In this document: positions 31,146 to 44,718 of the stretch, piece by piece
Layout: each line of letters opens with the position of its first letter
Position numbering within the stretch: position 1 is the stretch's first letter
From: Dryocosmus kuriphilus
Taxonomy: Eukaryota; Arthropoda; Insecta; Hymenoptera; Cynipidae
Length of the DNA stretch: 64,000 bases
Assembly: GCA_038277395.1 (NCBI GenBank)
Contig: CM076190.1
Location: forward strand, 252,313,989-252,377,988
Reading direction: 5' to 3'
Program-made: the position numbers and the translations under genes
The notes under the pieces: model-generated
Told to the model about the DNA's origin: nothing
Databases searched by the model: none
What the model saw: the letters and a program-made list of their open reading frames with translations, nothing else

Positions 31146-34100
31146 AGGTATCACAAAAATTTCAAACATTTGAAAAGGGTTTGAAAGGTTTCAGTAATTT
31201 CCAAAATATTTCAAGAATATTTAAAAGATATAAAAAAATATCACAAATACATTAAGGATTTCAGAAAGTTTTTAAACGTTTCAATGGTTCCATAATGATT
31301 TAGCAAATACTTCAAGTATTTCACAAATCTTAAAAATCTCTCAGATAGATATCACATGTATTTTAAGGATATCACAAATATTTCAAAGATTTCAGAACAT
31401 TTTACAAAAACTAAAAATGTCTCAAAGAATTGACAAAAATTTTACAAAGATTTCACATAAATGTAACAAATATTTCACAAATATTTCCAAAGATTCTGAA
31501 ACATTTCAATATGATCTTATATATTCCTAAGTATGTCACAAAGATTTTTAAATATTATACAAATATATTAAAAATTCCAGAAAAATTTCAAAAATTTCAA
31601 AGATATCAAAGAGATTTCAAAGATCTGAAAAGATTTTCCAAAGATTTAAAATATTTCAAAGATGCCACGAAGTTTTAATAAATATTTCAAAGATGTCAAT
31701 GCATATCACAAAGATTTGAAAAATATCACAAGTATGTTAAAATATTTCAATGATTTCAAAAGGTTTCATAAGTCATTCAAGGATCCCAATAGATATCACA
31801 ATGATTTTAAAAATATCCCAAAGATTTTTTAAACATCACGAAGATTTCCAAGATTTCCAAATACTTTAAGTTACTTTAAAACATTTTAATGATTTCATAA
31901 GGATTTATCAAGTATTTGTTAAAATATTTGACAAACATTTAAGAAATATTGCAAATGGTTTTGAAACGCTACAATGATTTCACACAGATTTACAAATATT
32001 TCAATTATATCATAAATACTTCAAAGATATCAATAAATATCACAAAGATTTTAAAGATGTCCCAAAGATATCTTGAATATCACCAAGGTTTCGAAGATTT
32101 CAAAATATTTTAAGGTGTTTTAATGATCCCATATGGATTTATCAAATGTTTCCAATAATTTAAAAAGATTTAAGAAATATTTCAAAGAACACCATAGATA
32201 TTACAACGGTTTTAAAGATTGAATTTCAAATATTTCAGAAGGTTTTGAAACGATTCAACGATTTCAAAAAAATTTTAATGTGATTACAATGATTTCAAAA
32301 GATTTTACAAAAAATAAAAATATTTCAAAGATTTCACAAATATTTTAAAGGCCTCAATAGATACCAAAAGTATATAAAGATATCACAAAGATTTCAAAGA
32401 TTTGAAAAGGTTTTAAAAGACATCAATCATTTCAAATATTTCACAAATATTTGAAGGATCTCAATAAATATCACAAAACTATTAAAGATTTCAGAATGTT
32501 TTGAAATGTTTCAGTAGTTTCACAATCATTTAGCAAATATTTCAAATATTCCACAAAATATTAAAAACATCTCAGATAGATATCACAAATATTTCGAAGA
32601 TATCAGAAGATTTTACAAGAATTAAAAATGTCTCAAAGAATTCACGAAAACTTTACAAAGATTTCACAAAAGCGTAAAAAATATTTCACAAATATTTCCA
32701 AAGATTCTGAAATATTTCAATGTGATTATATATATTTCGAAGTATATCACAAAGATTTTTAATATTTTACAAATATATCAAAAAATTCCAGAAACATTTC
32801 AAAGATATCAAAGATTACAAAAGTTTTCAAAGATTTTAGGAGCATTTCCAAAAACTTAAAATACTTAAAAGATTTCACGAAGTTTTAATAAATATTTCGA
32901 AGATGTCAATACATATCTCAAAGATTTGAATGATATCACATAGGTGTTAAAATATTTTAATGATTTTAAAAAGGATTCACAAATATTTCAAGGATCCCAG
33001 TAGATATCACAACGATTTTAAATATAAACCGAAGATTTTTTAAACATCACGATCATTTCCAAGATTTCCAAATATAATAAATTATTTTAAAACATTTTAA
33101 TGATTTCATAAGGATTTGTCAAGTAATGAACGCACAAAAATTTAACAAATATTTTAATTGTATCATAAATACTTCAAAGATCTCAGTAAATATTACAAAG
33201 ATTTTAAAGATATCCCAAAGATATCTTAAATATGACCAAGATTTCGAAGATTTCAAAATATTTCTAGGTATAATAATGATTCCATATGAATTTATCAAAT
33301 GTTTCTAATATTTCACAAAGATTTAAGAAATATCTCAAAGAACTCAATAGATATCGTAACGGTTTCAATGATTTCAAATATTTCAGAAGGTTTTGAAATG
33401 ATTCAACGATTTCACAAAAATGTTTAAGTGATCACAAAGATTTTAAAAGATTATACAAGAAATAAGAATATTTCAAAGACTTCAAAAGTATCTTAAATAC
33501 CTCAATAGATAGCAAAAGAAAGTAAAGATATCATAAAGATTCCACAGATTTGAAAAGGTTTTAAGAGATCTCAGTAATTTCAAAAATATTTCACAAATAT
33601 TTTATAGATTTCAATGGATATCACAAAGCTATTAAAGATTTCAGAAAGTTCTGAAATTTTTCAGTGGTTTCAGAATGATTTAGCAAATATCTCACGTATT
33701 CCACAAATATTTAAAACATCTCAGATGGATATCGCAAATATTTTAAGGATAGCAGAAATATTTCAAAGATTTCAGAAGATTTAACAAAAATAAAAAATGT
33801 CTCAAATAATTCACAAAGATTTTACAAATATTTCACAAAAACGTAACAAATATCTCACAAGTATATCAGAAGATTCTGAAATATTTCAATAAGATTTTAT
33901 ATATTTCCAAGTATATCACAAATATTTTTTAATATTTTACAAATATATAAAAAAAAATTTTAAAATTCATCAAAAAGGTTTCAAAGATTTCAAAAGAATT
34001 TCCAAAGATATAAAATGTTTCAAAGATTTCACGAAGTTTTAATAAATATTTCAAAGATGTCAATACATATCACAAATATTTTTAAGATATCACAAAGATG

Positions 34101-34900
34101 TTAAAATATTTCAATGATTTAAAAAAGGTTTGACAAATATTTCAAAGATTCCATTAGATGTCACAACGACTTTAAAGATATCACAAAGATGTTAAAATAT
34201 TTCAATGAAGTCAAAAAGGTTTCACAAATATTTCAAAGATCCCATAAGATGTCACTACGATTTTAAAGATGTCCAAAGAATTTTTTAAACATCGCGAAGA
34301 TTTCCAATATTTCCAAATATTTTTAATTATTTTAAAACATTTTATTGATCTCATAAGGATTTATCAAATATTTATTAAAATATTTCACAAAGCTTTAAGA
34401 AATATTGAAAATGGTTTAGAAAATCTTCAGTGTTTTCACAAAGATTTAACAAATATTTCAGTTGTATCTTAAATACTTCAAAGATCTGAATAAATATCAC
34501 AACGATTTTAAGGATGTCTCAAAGATATCTCAAATATCACCATTATTTCGAAGATTTCAAAATATTTAAACGTATTTTAATGATTTCATACGGATTTATC
34601 AAATATTTCTAACACATCACAAAGATTTAAGAAATATTTCAACGATCTTGATATATATTCCAAAGATTTTAAGCATTTAAGATATTTCAAAATACTTTGA
34701 AACATTTCAATCATTTCACAAAGATTTAACGGACATTTCAAATATTTCACAAATACTTTGAATATCCCAATAAATATCACAAATATTTTAAAGTTTTCAC
34801 AAAGGTTACAAAGATTTCAAAAGAATTTACAAAAATTAAAAATACTTAAAAGATTTTAGCAAGATTTGGAAAAGATTCCATAAAATTCTAATAAATATTT
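31142..34900. repeat. Satellite with ~1.2-kb higher-order units
   Basis: Short-motif satellite organised in three long tandem units. The mark TCAGATAGATATCAC lies at 31341, 32572 and 33721 (1231 and 1149 bp apart). The mark AAACATCACGAAGATTTCC lies at 31832, 33042 and 34287 (1210 and 1245 bp). A third, TTCATAAGGATTT, lies at 31894, 33105 and 34350. No gene is visible in it. Confidence 0.75.
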
Positions 34901-36930
34901 CAAATATTAGACAAATCTTTCAAAACGTATGAAAATATTCAGATAGTAATTTAAATATTTCGAAATATATCAGAAGTCTTCTTTAATATTTTATAAATAT
35001 TTACAAATATTTTAAGAACTGTCACAAAAATTTCAAATATTTCATAGATTTCAAAAATATTTATGTATCTCAATAGATATCACAAAGATTTTGGAGATAT
35101 CACACAAAAGTAAAGAATTTCGAAACATTAAAGAAAATATTTTAATGAGATTTAAAATACCTTAAAACATATCACAAAAATTTTTATACTTATTTTATAA
35201 ATATTTAGGAATATTTCAAGAGCTTTCAGTAAAGTTTTTATTATTCTAAGATTTCACAATTACTTCAAAGGTCTCAATAAATATCACAGAGGTTTTGAAG
35301 GTATCCGAAAGGTTTTTAAATGTGACCAGGATTTCGAAGATTTCAAAATGTTTTCAAATATTTTAATGATTTCATAAGGATTTATCAAATATTTAAGAAG
35401 ATTTTACGAAATATTCTAAAGATCTTAATGGATATGACAAATATTTTAAAGGTACCGCAAATATTTAGCAAATATTTCAAAGATCTGAACAGATATCACA
35501 AAAGATTATAAGATTTCAAATATTTCAAAAGATTTTCAAACGTTTCAGTGATTTCGCAAAGATTTGAAACACATTTCTAGTAATTCACAAATATTTCAAA
35601 GATCTCAGTAAATATCACAACGATTTTAAAGAATATCCCAAAAACTTTTTGAAATTGTTCAATATTTCGAAGACATAAAAATACTTTAAAATATTTCAAT
35701 GATTTTATAAGGATTTATCCAATTTTTCAAATGTTTTAAAAAGTTTTAAGAAATAATTCAAAGGTCTCAATCGACATCACAAAGATTTGACAATAATTTC
35801 ACATATTTTACAAATATTTAAAAAATTTAATATGTATCATAAAGATTCTAAAGATTTCAAATATTTCAAAAGATTTTAAAGTGTTTCAATGATTTCACAG
35901 AAATTAAAAAAGATTTTCAAATTTTTCACAAGTACTTCAAATATCTCAGTAAATATCATAACGACATTAAAGATATCCTAAAGGTTTTTTAAATATCACC
36001 AAGATTTCGAAGATACAAAAATACTTTAAAATATTTCAATGATTTCATAAGGATTTGTCCAATCTGTCAAATATTTTACAAAGTTTTAAGAAATATTCCA
36101 AATATCTCGATAGATATCACAAATATTTTAAGGATATCACAAGTATTTAAAAAGCATTTCAAAGATCTCAATAGATATCACAAAGGTTTTTAATATTTTA
36201 AATATTTCAAAAGATTTTGAAAAGGTTTCAATGATTTTACAAAGATTTAACAGAAATTTCAAACATTACACAAATAATTCAAAGATCTCAATAAATATCA
36301 CCACTATTTTTAAGATATTTTAAAGAATTTTTAAATATGACCAAGATTTCGAAAATTTCAAAATATTAAAAAATATTTAAATGATTTCATATGGAATTGT
36401 TAAATGTTTCAAATGTTTCACCGAGATTTAAAAAAATTTTCAAAGATCTCAATAGAGATCACAAAGATAGCAAAGATGTGACAAAATTTTTAAAAATATT
36501 TTACTAATCTCTGTAGCCGTCACAAAGATTTGAAGAATTTCAAAAGGTTTCCAAAGATAACAGACATTTTAATGTTTTTACAAATATTTACAAATATTTC
36601 AAATCTCCCAAGTATCTCAAATATTTCAAAGCATGTTAAAATATATCACAAAGATTTCAAAGATCTCAAATATTTCAAAGGATTTTACAAAGATTTTAAA
36701 GTTTCAAAACAACTTCCAAAGGCTGTACAAGTATTTGAAGTATTAAAGAGATCTGTAAGGGTGTCACAAGATTTTAATGATTTTAAAAGATATCACAAAA
36801 GCTTTAAAGAAACCACAAATTTCTCGAAAATTTCGAAAGATATTAGAAGGATTTAACAAATATTTCAAAATATTTTAAAACTGTATAAGAGATTTTACAA
36901 ATATTTCAGAAGATATCATAATTAGTTCAA
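34901..36930. repeat. Satellite with ~340-bp units
   Basis: Same base motif, now with the TTCATAAGGA mark at 35371, 35704, 36044 and 36386, giving spacings of 333, 340 and 342 bp. The last ~500 bp are irregular. No coding potential beyond chance frames rich in Lys, Ile and Phe. Confidence 0.7.
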
Positions 36931-37011
36931 AACTTATACTTCTTAAAATAAATATAAAATTCTTTTCAATATTATATGATAGTTTTTAAATTATTAAATT
37001 TATCTTTACAG

Positions 37012-37173
37012 CCAAAAATGATTTTTGATTTCCCTAAAATTCGAAGATTTGATGTCGAATTTGATCTTTGCAGACGCTACGATTCAAGTAGTTTCAGCGA
37101 TCTAGCCCAAAATTTTTTCAACAGAATATTGGCAAATTATGGCCGAAATTATCAGTGCCCTATTAATGCAGCA
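37012..37173 (+). CDS. Host gene exon (middle), DUF1091-like
   Basis: 54 codons between a good acceptor (TTATCTTTACAG) and a strong donor (GTAAGT), both phase 0. The peptide has FDFPKIRRFDVEFDLCRRYD, then SSFSDLAQNFFNRILANYG and RNYQCPINAA. The spacing of the two cysteines around a hydrophobic helix (DLC...LANYG...QCP) recalls the DUF1091/CheA-type small secreted insect proteins, some of which act in taste and pheromone sensing. That family call is from memory of its pattern and is tentative. It splices in frame to 27274-27474 upstream and 49554-49727 downstream. Confidence 0.6.
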
Positions 37174-38797
37174 GTAAGTTGTAGCCGAATAATCTTTTTA
37201 AACATAGTGCCTTATGAATTACGTAAGATTAAAAAAACACTAAAATTAAAATTGCACGCTGCCAAATGAAAACCAATATATCGTTTACAAAAATTTCAAG
37301 TTCGAATAATTTTACGTTATATTTGGGAATTTTCATAGGCTATCAACACATTTTGTCGAAAAAATCAGGTCCTTTAAAAAGCTTACAATTTTCAACAATT
37401 TCAGATTATGTTAGCGAACTTCCGTCTGAAATTAGTATTAAAAAAGTTATTATGCTATCAGAAAACTTATAAGTTTAAGCCATTTGAGGTTAGGTTACGA
37501 AATTTCCGACCGAAAACAATATTTCTAAATATAAATGGTAAGTTCTTTTAGGAAGCAGCTAAAAAATACCCCTTTCCAGTGAAAGTTTTCGAATGAAAAC
37601 TAAAAATACTCAAATTAATAACGTTTCTGAAAGACCTAATGTTATTTGCTGAAAAAAGTTGATACTCGGCGAATATTCCCTAATGTAACCTTAATTCAGT
37701 GAAGCATGTAAGTTTTCTAAGAGAATTAATGATACTTATAAAAAAAAAAACCACTTGCATCGAAAATTATCTAACATAACCTCAAATTCTTGGAACTTAT
37801 ATGATTTATAAACGACGTAATCATTTTTTGTTGAAAAATATCCATTCCCAGCGATTTCCTGTCATTTCCCAGAAATATTGAAACGTGTAAGTTTCGGGAA
37901 AAACCTAATATTTGTTGAAGACTGTTGATTTTTGAGGAAATTTCCCTAACAGAATCTCAAGTTTTTACTATTGTAAGTTTCGTAAAAGACCACTTCTGTT
38001 CAAAAATATCCATTTCTGGCGAAAATGTCCTAATATAACATCCAGTTGTGAATAAATGTACGTTTTTCTAAAAACCATTATGATTTTCCTTAAAAAATAT
38101 ATATATTCTTGGAAATCTCAAAACCTGCAAATGAGATATTCAAATTTCAAATATATCAAATATTTCAAAGATTTAGCAAAGATTTAACAATTATTTCACA
38201 AATATTCCACAATAATTAAAACTATTTGTAGTACTATTTGAGAGTACGTTAGGAACTTTTTGTTCAGAAACAGAACTTTTTTAAGAAAAATCATTAGATC
38301 TTTCAGAAAAATTAGAAGTTTCAAAAACTTGCGGTTATGTTAGGGTGCTATCGTTCTAAATCAACCTTCCCTAACAAAAATCATCAGATCCTTCCGAAAA
38401 TTTAAGAGTTTCAATATTTTTGGGTTATGTTAGGGAACTTTTGTCACTAATAAAGCTTTTTTAACGAAAGTTATTAGGCTCTTCAAAAGCTCAGAAGTTT
38501 CAACAATTAAAGATTCTTTTAGGAAGCTTTTGGTCGGAAATGAAATTTTTTAAATAAAAATCATTAGGGTTTACAGAAAAAATACAAGTTCAACAGTTTC
38601 AGGTTTTTTTAAAGAATCTTTATTAGAAATCAACCCTTCTCAAAAAAAACCACCAGGTCTTTCAGAAATCTTACAAGCTGCAACAACTTGAGGTTATGCT
38701 AGGAATTCTCTTCAAAAATCAACCTCTTCCAACAAAAATCATTACGTTTTTGAGAAAACTTAAAAGTTTCATCAAAAGTTGCAAGTTCAAATAATAA
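37174..38797. repeat. 90-bp tandem repeat (GAGGTTATGTTAGGGAA family)
   Basis: Intronic. After ~300 bp of weakly structured sequence, degenerate 90-bp units run to ~38790. The GGTTATG mark is at 38332 and 38423, and weaker equivalents occur about every 90 bp to 38690. Each unit also contains TCAGAAATCAAC-like and AAAATCATTAGGTCTTTCAG-like parts. The family recurs at 39240-39440, 49190-49540, 49900-50095 and 50641-51000. Confidence 0.65.
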
Positions 38798-39240
38798 TTG
38801 TACGCTGCTGTAGATGAATCTGAAGTCAAAGTTTCAAAACTAAATATATCGGGCAACTTTACCAGAAACTATTTAGATTTATTTGGAACACTATGTAGTA
38901 GAGTTTTTGGGACCGCTGATGACGAATCTGACATCAAAGTTTACAAATTCAAAATCAGTGACCATATTGAAGCCGCCATTTTCAATTTCGAAATTTTGAC
39001 TTCAGATTCGTCATGAGCGACCTCAAGAAACCCAGTATACTAAGTTGCATATAAACCCACATAGTTTTTACTATTACTGCTTGCCCACTGGCTCCACCAT
39101 ATTTTTTTGAGGTTATGTAGAAAATATGACTTAATGGAGCAAATATGACGTCAGATTCGTGTTTCGCTTGGCAAAATACATAAGGACATGGTAGTCTAGT
39201 CTGCAGGACAAGACACTTTTTTTTTTTATGTGTCTGTGAA
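38798..39240. repeat. Small foldback with GACGAATCTGA arms
   Basis: GATGACGAATCTGACATCAA near 38919-38940 faces TTGACTTCAGATTCGTCATG near 38996-39016. A second direct relative of the left arm (GATGAATCTGAAGTCAAAGT) lies near 38814-38835, and another GACGTCAGATTCGTG near 39148. It looks like the end of a small foldback or MITE-like element. Not assigned. Confidence 0.4.
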
Positions 39241-39449
39241 ATCTTTAAGTCTTTCAGAAAACATAAATGTTTCAAAAATTGTAGATAATGTTAGGGAATT
39301 CTCGTCAGAAATCAAATTTTTAAACAAAGATCTCCAGGTTTTCCAAAAAACTTGCAATTTTGAAGAGTTTGAGGTCTTGTTTGGGAACCTTTGTTAGAAA
39401 TCCACCTCTTTTAATGAAAGTCTAGACCTAGTAGATGAAAGTAAAAAAT

Positions 39450-39875
39450 TTCCTTAATTTTCGAAGACACTAATTCATCTTCACATATCTTCGCAAGATT
39501 AATGAGAATTTATAGAACCTTCAAGTATTTCAAAACTTTTAGACAATTTAAGTGAAAAATGGAAAGTAATGAAAAATGAATTACCGAGTATACAAACAAA
39601 AAAATAAGGAAATTGTCGAAAATAAAAATTAAGGAATTATAAAATTTACGAAATTGAAAACAACAAGCTTTTAACTGTCGAAAACTATACATCCCGAATT
39701 ATGCAAGTAATGAATTAAAAAATTCACTAAATTAAAATTTGACAAATTATTAAATTTACGAATTTTATAATAAGATTCAAAAATTACAAAATGAACGAAT
39801 TATTCATTTCCCCCAAATTTTTAAATTCACGAAATTTATAATTGCTAAAATTTTTAATTTCTGAAATGAAAATTG
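39450..39875. repeat. AT-rich ~300-bp repeat family
   Basis: Same family as 689-3120 (GAATTACCGAGTATACAAAC and GGAAATTGTCGAAAATAAAA, 39579-39630). It is the insertion site of LINE copy C and resumes at 45008. Confidence 0.6.
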
Positions 39876-39891
39876 CAAAGAATAATTATTT
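39876..39891. repeat. Target site duplication, LINE copy C (left)
   Basis: caaagaataattattt, matching 44992-45007 with one mismatch. Confidence 0.75.
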
Positions 39892-40159
39892 GGTTGATTC
39901 GTTTATTACTCTCCGTTACAGGTTCGAGGGCTCCGTTCCCTTTACATCCTTTACAATTTCACTTAACTACTATGCCTTATTATGCTTACCTTAACCTATT
40001 ATCGCTTCATTATGTAAAAGTTCTTAAGTTCTTAAATACTATCCTACTATCTATTATCTAATATCTAACAAGCGCGCGAGAACCTTCAGGGCTTCCGTTT
40101 CCTCTTACTATCATTCTTCAAGCTTTACCAAGTCACGCAACACTAATTTTTTTTGTTCA

Positions 40160-43100
40160 TATTTCAGTTTCGATTTTGGTTCTCTCCTCCCCCATATATC
40201 CTCTCTTCCCTTTTATTTTCTAGTCTCTTCTCCCAGTTTTCCCCTTGTCCACAACCGCTCTATATCCACCTAACTTTATCTATCACGCTCTTTCCCCCTT
40301 CCTCTTCGCCTGTGCACCTCTCCAACGCGCGCCCTCATGATTCCCTTTCATACCTACATACCCTGCACATTTTTATTTTTTCACTCATCCAATATTTACA
40401 TTCATTCATTCCTCCACCCATTCTGAAACGTATCATCCTGGTCCGCCTGCACTCCTCCTTCAATTTCCATAAATATTCAGGGACTCCTTCCACCTTGACG
40501 AATTTATACATTTATTTTACTTTGACTCCATAATATTTTTCCACCTCTTCTCTTCCTACTTCTTACTCATTTCTCCTTCGATTCCCTGCCGCTCCCTCCC
40601 CTCGTCCTACATTCTCCATTCCCTTCTAACTTTCCATCTCCCTTCCTCCGATTTTGAATGTCCCGTATACCTCTCGTCTCCCTATTTATCAATTCCTGTT
40701 GGCCCACTTGTGCTATTTTGCTACCCTTTCCACTCCTAAGTCTCTCTTCGAAATTCCAGACACTTTTCTCTGCCTTATCACCAATTTCTCTCTCCCTGTT
40801 TCTTGTCTCACCATACAGCCTGGGCAGTTCCAGCTTACACCCATAACACATTCCAGAAATCTCTCTTGCATGTTTTTTACCTTCTTGTACTTCATCCAGC
40901 CCCACATTTCCACTCTATAGCATATCGCTGACCATACCAGTGAGTCAAACAGCCATAATCTCATATTTCAGGCCTCTTTGAATCTTCTTTTTCCAATCCC
41001 CCACACTTGGCCCATCGCCTTACGCGAAATTTCCATCCTGTTTTTCACCTGAAGATCAATTCTACTTCCTGCTTCGAACCAAAATCCCAAATAAAAAAAT
41101 TCCTCTACCATTTCCACCATTTCTCCATTTATCTTCCATCCATACTTATTTCATTCTTTTTCTTCCTGAGACATACCACCTTTGCCTTCGTTACGTTAAT
41201 CGTCAAGTCTTTTTCTCCCATACTCCTTGCACCCTTTCATTAGCAAGCTCATTCCATTTTCCTTCCCTGCTGGAAACACCACATCGTCCGCGTACGCTAG
41301 TGAGTATATTCTCTTATTTCCTAGAACTGTACCTCCGTTACCATTCTTTTCCATTTTCTCTTTTAGGTCTGCTATCATTATGCTAAATAACAATGGAATT
41401 AGCTAGCACCCTTGAGTGAGACCCATCCCTGACCGAAACTCCTGCCCTTTCTGCTCCCCGATCCTCTCCCTTGTCTTCGTCTCCGTAAAGACCACTTTTA
41501 TACTCTCAATCAACTCTTCGTCGAGCTCCCTTTTTTTCATTGCCTTCCACAAAACTTTCCTATTCACCGAGTCGAAAGCCGCCTTAAAGTCTACGAAGAG
41601 GGCAACTAGCTTTCCTTTTTTCTATCCCAGGTTACTGTCGAATAGATAATTCAGAACGAAAATGTTATCCACTGTTCCCAACCCCTTCCTGAATCTTGTT
41701 TGATTGTGTGGAATACTGCCTTTCTCCTCTACCTGTTCTTCTAATACCTTCCTAAACACCTCCGCGTTAAATTTATACGTTACGGGCATGAGAGTGATCC
41801 TTCTATAATCTTCCACTTTTCTACCCCTACCTTTCTTTAATAACGGAACCACCAAACGTTTTCTCCACTCCTTGGGCAATCCTTCCCCTCTCCATACTCT
41901 ACTACTTACAACCCAGACCTCTTCTCTACTCTTTCTTCCTCGAAACTTCAACGCTTCATTCTCCATCCTACCCTCTCCTGTCGCCTCGTTTCTTTTTAAT
42001 TTCTTAATTGCTTGATTCACCTCCTCTCTGGTCAACACATTCCCTCCTTCTATTCCTCCCTCCTTGCTCTTTCTGCCTCCACCATTGCTTTGCTATCCAC
42101 TCCTCCTAGCAATTTATTGAAGTATACCGTCCATTCATCCATATTTATCTATTCATTGATTCCTTTCCATCCACACCTCTCTCTATTGATCACCTTCCAT
42201 TCTTTTACTTCCTTTATTGCTTTCTCTACCTCCTCCATGTACCTCACCTTCTCCTCCTGTCTTTTTAAATCTAGTATTTTTTTCGTGCTCCCTTTTTCTT
42301 TTATTATATACCTTTCTATTTATCTCGCTTCTTCTCCAATTCTTTAACGATAGTTTTATACGCTTCTGACTCTCTATACATTCCACGTCACATCATCCTC
42401 TTTTCTCCCTTCTTTCCTCCTCACTTGGCCTAATTACTTCCACTACCTTCTCTACCCTTTCCTTTATCTTACACAACACCGCATCCACGCCTTCCTCCTC
42501 TTCAATCATAGTATTTCCTTCTTCCATTCTTTCCGTATACTATCTTTCTTCTTTTGTCGAACTCTCACTTGCCCGTCTTTGCTTTCTTCATTGACACTCC
42601 CTCCGTCTTCCTTCGCTCTCTTCCCCAATCACACATTTCAACTTTGCAATTACCGAGAAGTGTTGTGACACTATTTCGTTCCCTTCTTCCATTCTTTCCA
42701 ACAGCCTCTTTATCCTTTCCTCTGCTAGAATGTACTCTATTATTGTTTCCCCTTTTCCTGCAAATAAAATCTCTCCTTCCTGACCCCCCCCCCCCCCCCC
42801 CCCCCGAGTTCCCATTACAAATTAACCACGCTGTTTCTCCCAGAATTCCTAGCAGTACCCTACCTACCTGGTCCACCTGTTTATGTTTTGATTTTCTCTT
42901 GAACGTCTCACTCTCCTCATCCCACATTTCCCCTCCCTGTTCCCCTGTCCAAGCATTCAAATCGTCTCCTACCAAAACCAATTCATCCTCCTTTTCACCA
43001 CACATTTTATAATCAAACTCCAACCTTCTTCTTCTCCCATTCTCCTATAGATGCAAACTATCGTCAACTTTCTTCTTCCTACCTTCAACATTCTCGTCAT

Positions 43101-43400
43101 TACTCCATCTATTTCCTCAAACCTCATTTCCATTCTTTCTTCACCCACCAATTTATTCCTTACTTCTGACTCCGTGCCCCCTTTACTTCTTCCCTTTACC
43201 TTCTCTTCCTTTTCCTCTTGCGTCTTCAATATGTAGCTCTTCGTTAAGTTCCTCTTCACTCTCCTCCAATCCTCCTCATTTACCCAGGTTTCACTCAACA
43301 TACTACACCCGATTTCTTCACCTCTTCCCGGAATCCTTCATCTTTATTCATTAGCCCTTATACGTTCCGAAACGCTATTCAAACTTCTTTTTTCTTCTTT
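40160..43400 (-). pseudogene. LINE ORF2 remnant (copy C)
   Basis: Minus strand, in order: endonuclease MLSETWVNEEDW (~43301) and GDDLNAWTGEQGGE (~42930-42975), then the C22/G22 tract that shifts the frame; SQHFSVIAK at 42644-42670. Reverse transcriptase follows: LKRNEATGEGRMENEALKF (~41940-42000), VEDYRRITLMPV, NQTRFRKGLGTVDNI and YADD at 41283-41294 (intact). The thumb (GCMVRQETGREKLVIRQRK, ~40770-40830) ends the readable part. The catalytic YADD is kept although SDH reads SQH and several stops interrupt the frame. Confidence 0.75.
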
Positions 43401-44718
43401 TCTCACATCTTTCTTTTTTGCGTCCCTATTTTTGTGGAAACCCCGTCGCTCCACCATCTCCTCCTTGTTTCCTTTCACCCTCTACTGCTTCCATTATCTC
43501 CCCCTTCTACTACTGGGCTTTCTTTCTTCCCTTCGTCGCTATTTACCTCCATATACATTACACAACTTTTCTTCCTCTTCATCCCATATCCACACATCAG
43601 CGTTTACCAACATCCCGTCTTTCCCTATTCATGCCGAGTCCTCCTTCATTCTTTCACCCATGCTCTCTGCTTCATCATAAAACGTTTTTCTTCTTTCATT
43701 CCGCGCCATATCCTCCTCTATACTTTCACTCCACCTTTTAAAGCTTTTTTTTTCAAAATATCATCTTTTCCTTCCTCATTTCTCACTTTCACTATACATA
43801 CACTAAATTTGCCTTTATTCTTCCATCCCACTCCATTTACTTCTTCCTCATGCACCTTTGTCACAAATTCCCTTCAAAACATTTCCACTTCTTCTCTTCC
43901 TGATTCAATATCCACTTTCATACCTCTAATCACTATATTTCTACTACGTTTCGTCTTCTCTTCTATTTCCATTTTCCTTTCTAGTTCTCTCAATCTTGAT
44001 CTTATTCTCATAGATTTCTCACTCTTTCTTCCAACACTGCCATATCAAGCTTTCTCTCCTTCTCAATCATTCTTTGTTTCTTCTCGATATCCTCCAACTG
44101 TTTGCAAACTTTCTCCTCTTCTTGCTGCCACACCAGATCCCATTCTTCACACTTTTCTTTAACTTTCCTTATTTCCTCCCAGACCTAGTCCCCTCTACTT
44201 TGCATGGCATTCAAGCTGCGTCGTTTCCTCTCTAAACCCTTTAATGGGACTTTCCAAATTCTCTAGATCGACTTCCCCTTTTGCCTTATTCATCTCCGGT
44301 GGAGACTTTTCTTAACCTTCTTTCGCAATTACTGTTTTCCCTGTTCATTCTCCTCTTCTTCCCTTAAACTTTTACTATCTTCCATCTTGTCCCCCTCAAA
44401 GCCTTTATCCGTTAACTCTCTCCCCGTTCTCCACTTGACAAAAAGTTTTCTTTATCCTAAACTGCTAGATTTAAATCAAGTTATCAGCTCCCGATTTGAC
44501 GATCTACCTCTTGTCCTTCTGTCGGCTAGTCCCCCTTCCTTCTCACCCTTCACAAAGTTTTCCAGCGTAGTAAGCTGCATCTCTCCATCATCAGTACTAT
44601 CTCCGACATCACGCTTACCCCTCTCTGTTTCGCCGGCCACAGTGAGCTCATTAGCACCGAGGTTTTCTACCTGCTGCTGCCATCTAGAGGCCCCCATTGG
44701 GCTCCTCGTTGTGAACAT
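43400..44718 (-). pseudogene. LINE ORF1 remnant (copy C)
   Basis: An ATG at 44718 opens MFTTRSPMGASRWQQQVENL, giving 80 codons before a stop. Later frames carry the coiled coil (VLEERVRNL region, ~44020-44190) and the RNA-binding part (RSRNIVIRGMKVDIESG near 43900-43945). This N-terminus is the best guide to the family start, because copy A has lost its ATG. The pyrimidine-rich plus strand gives long but meaningless open frames opposite it. Confidence 0.65.

Noticed and set aside
31142..36930. CRISPR-like regular repeats
   Set aside because: Units are degenerate, have no unique spacers of fixed length and no cas genes, and the DNA is eukaryotic. It is a satellite.
43434..44162. 242-codon plus-strand frame
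   Set aside because: It is opposite LINE copy C; its composition explains the lack of stops.
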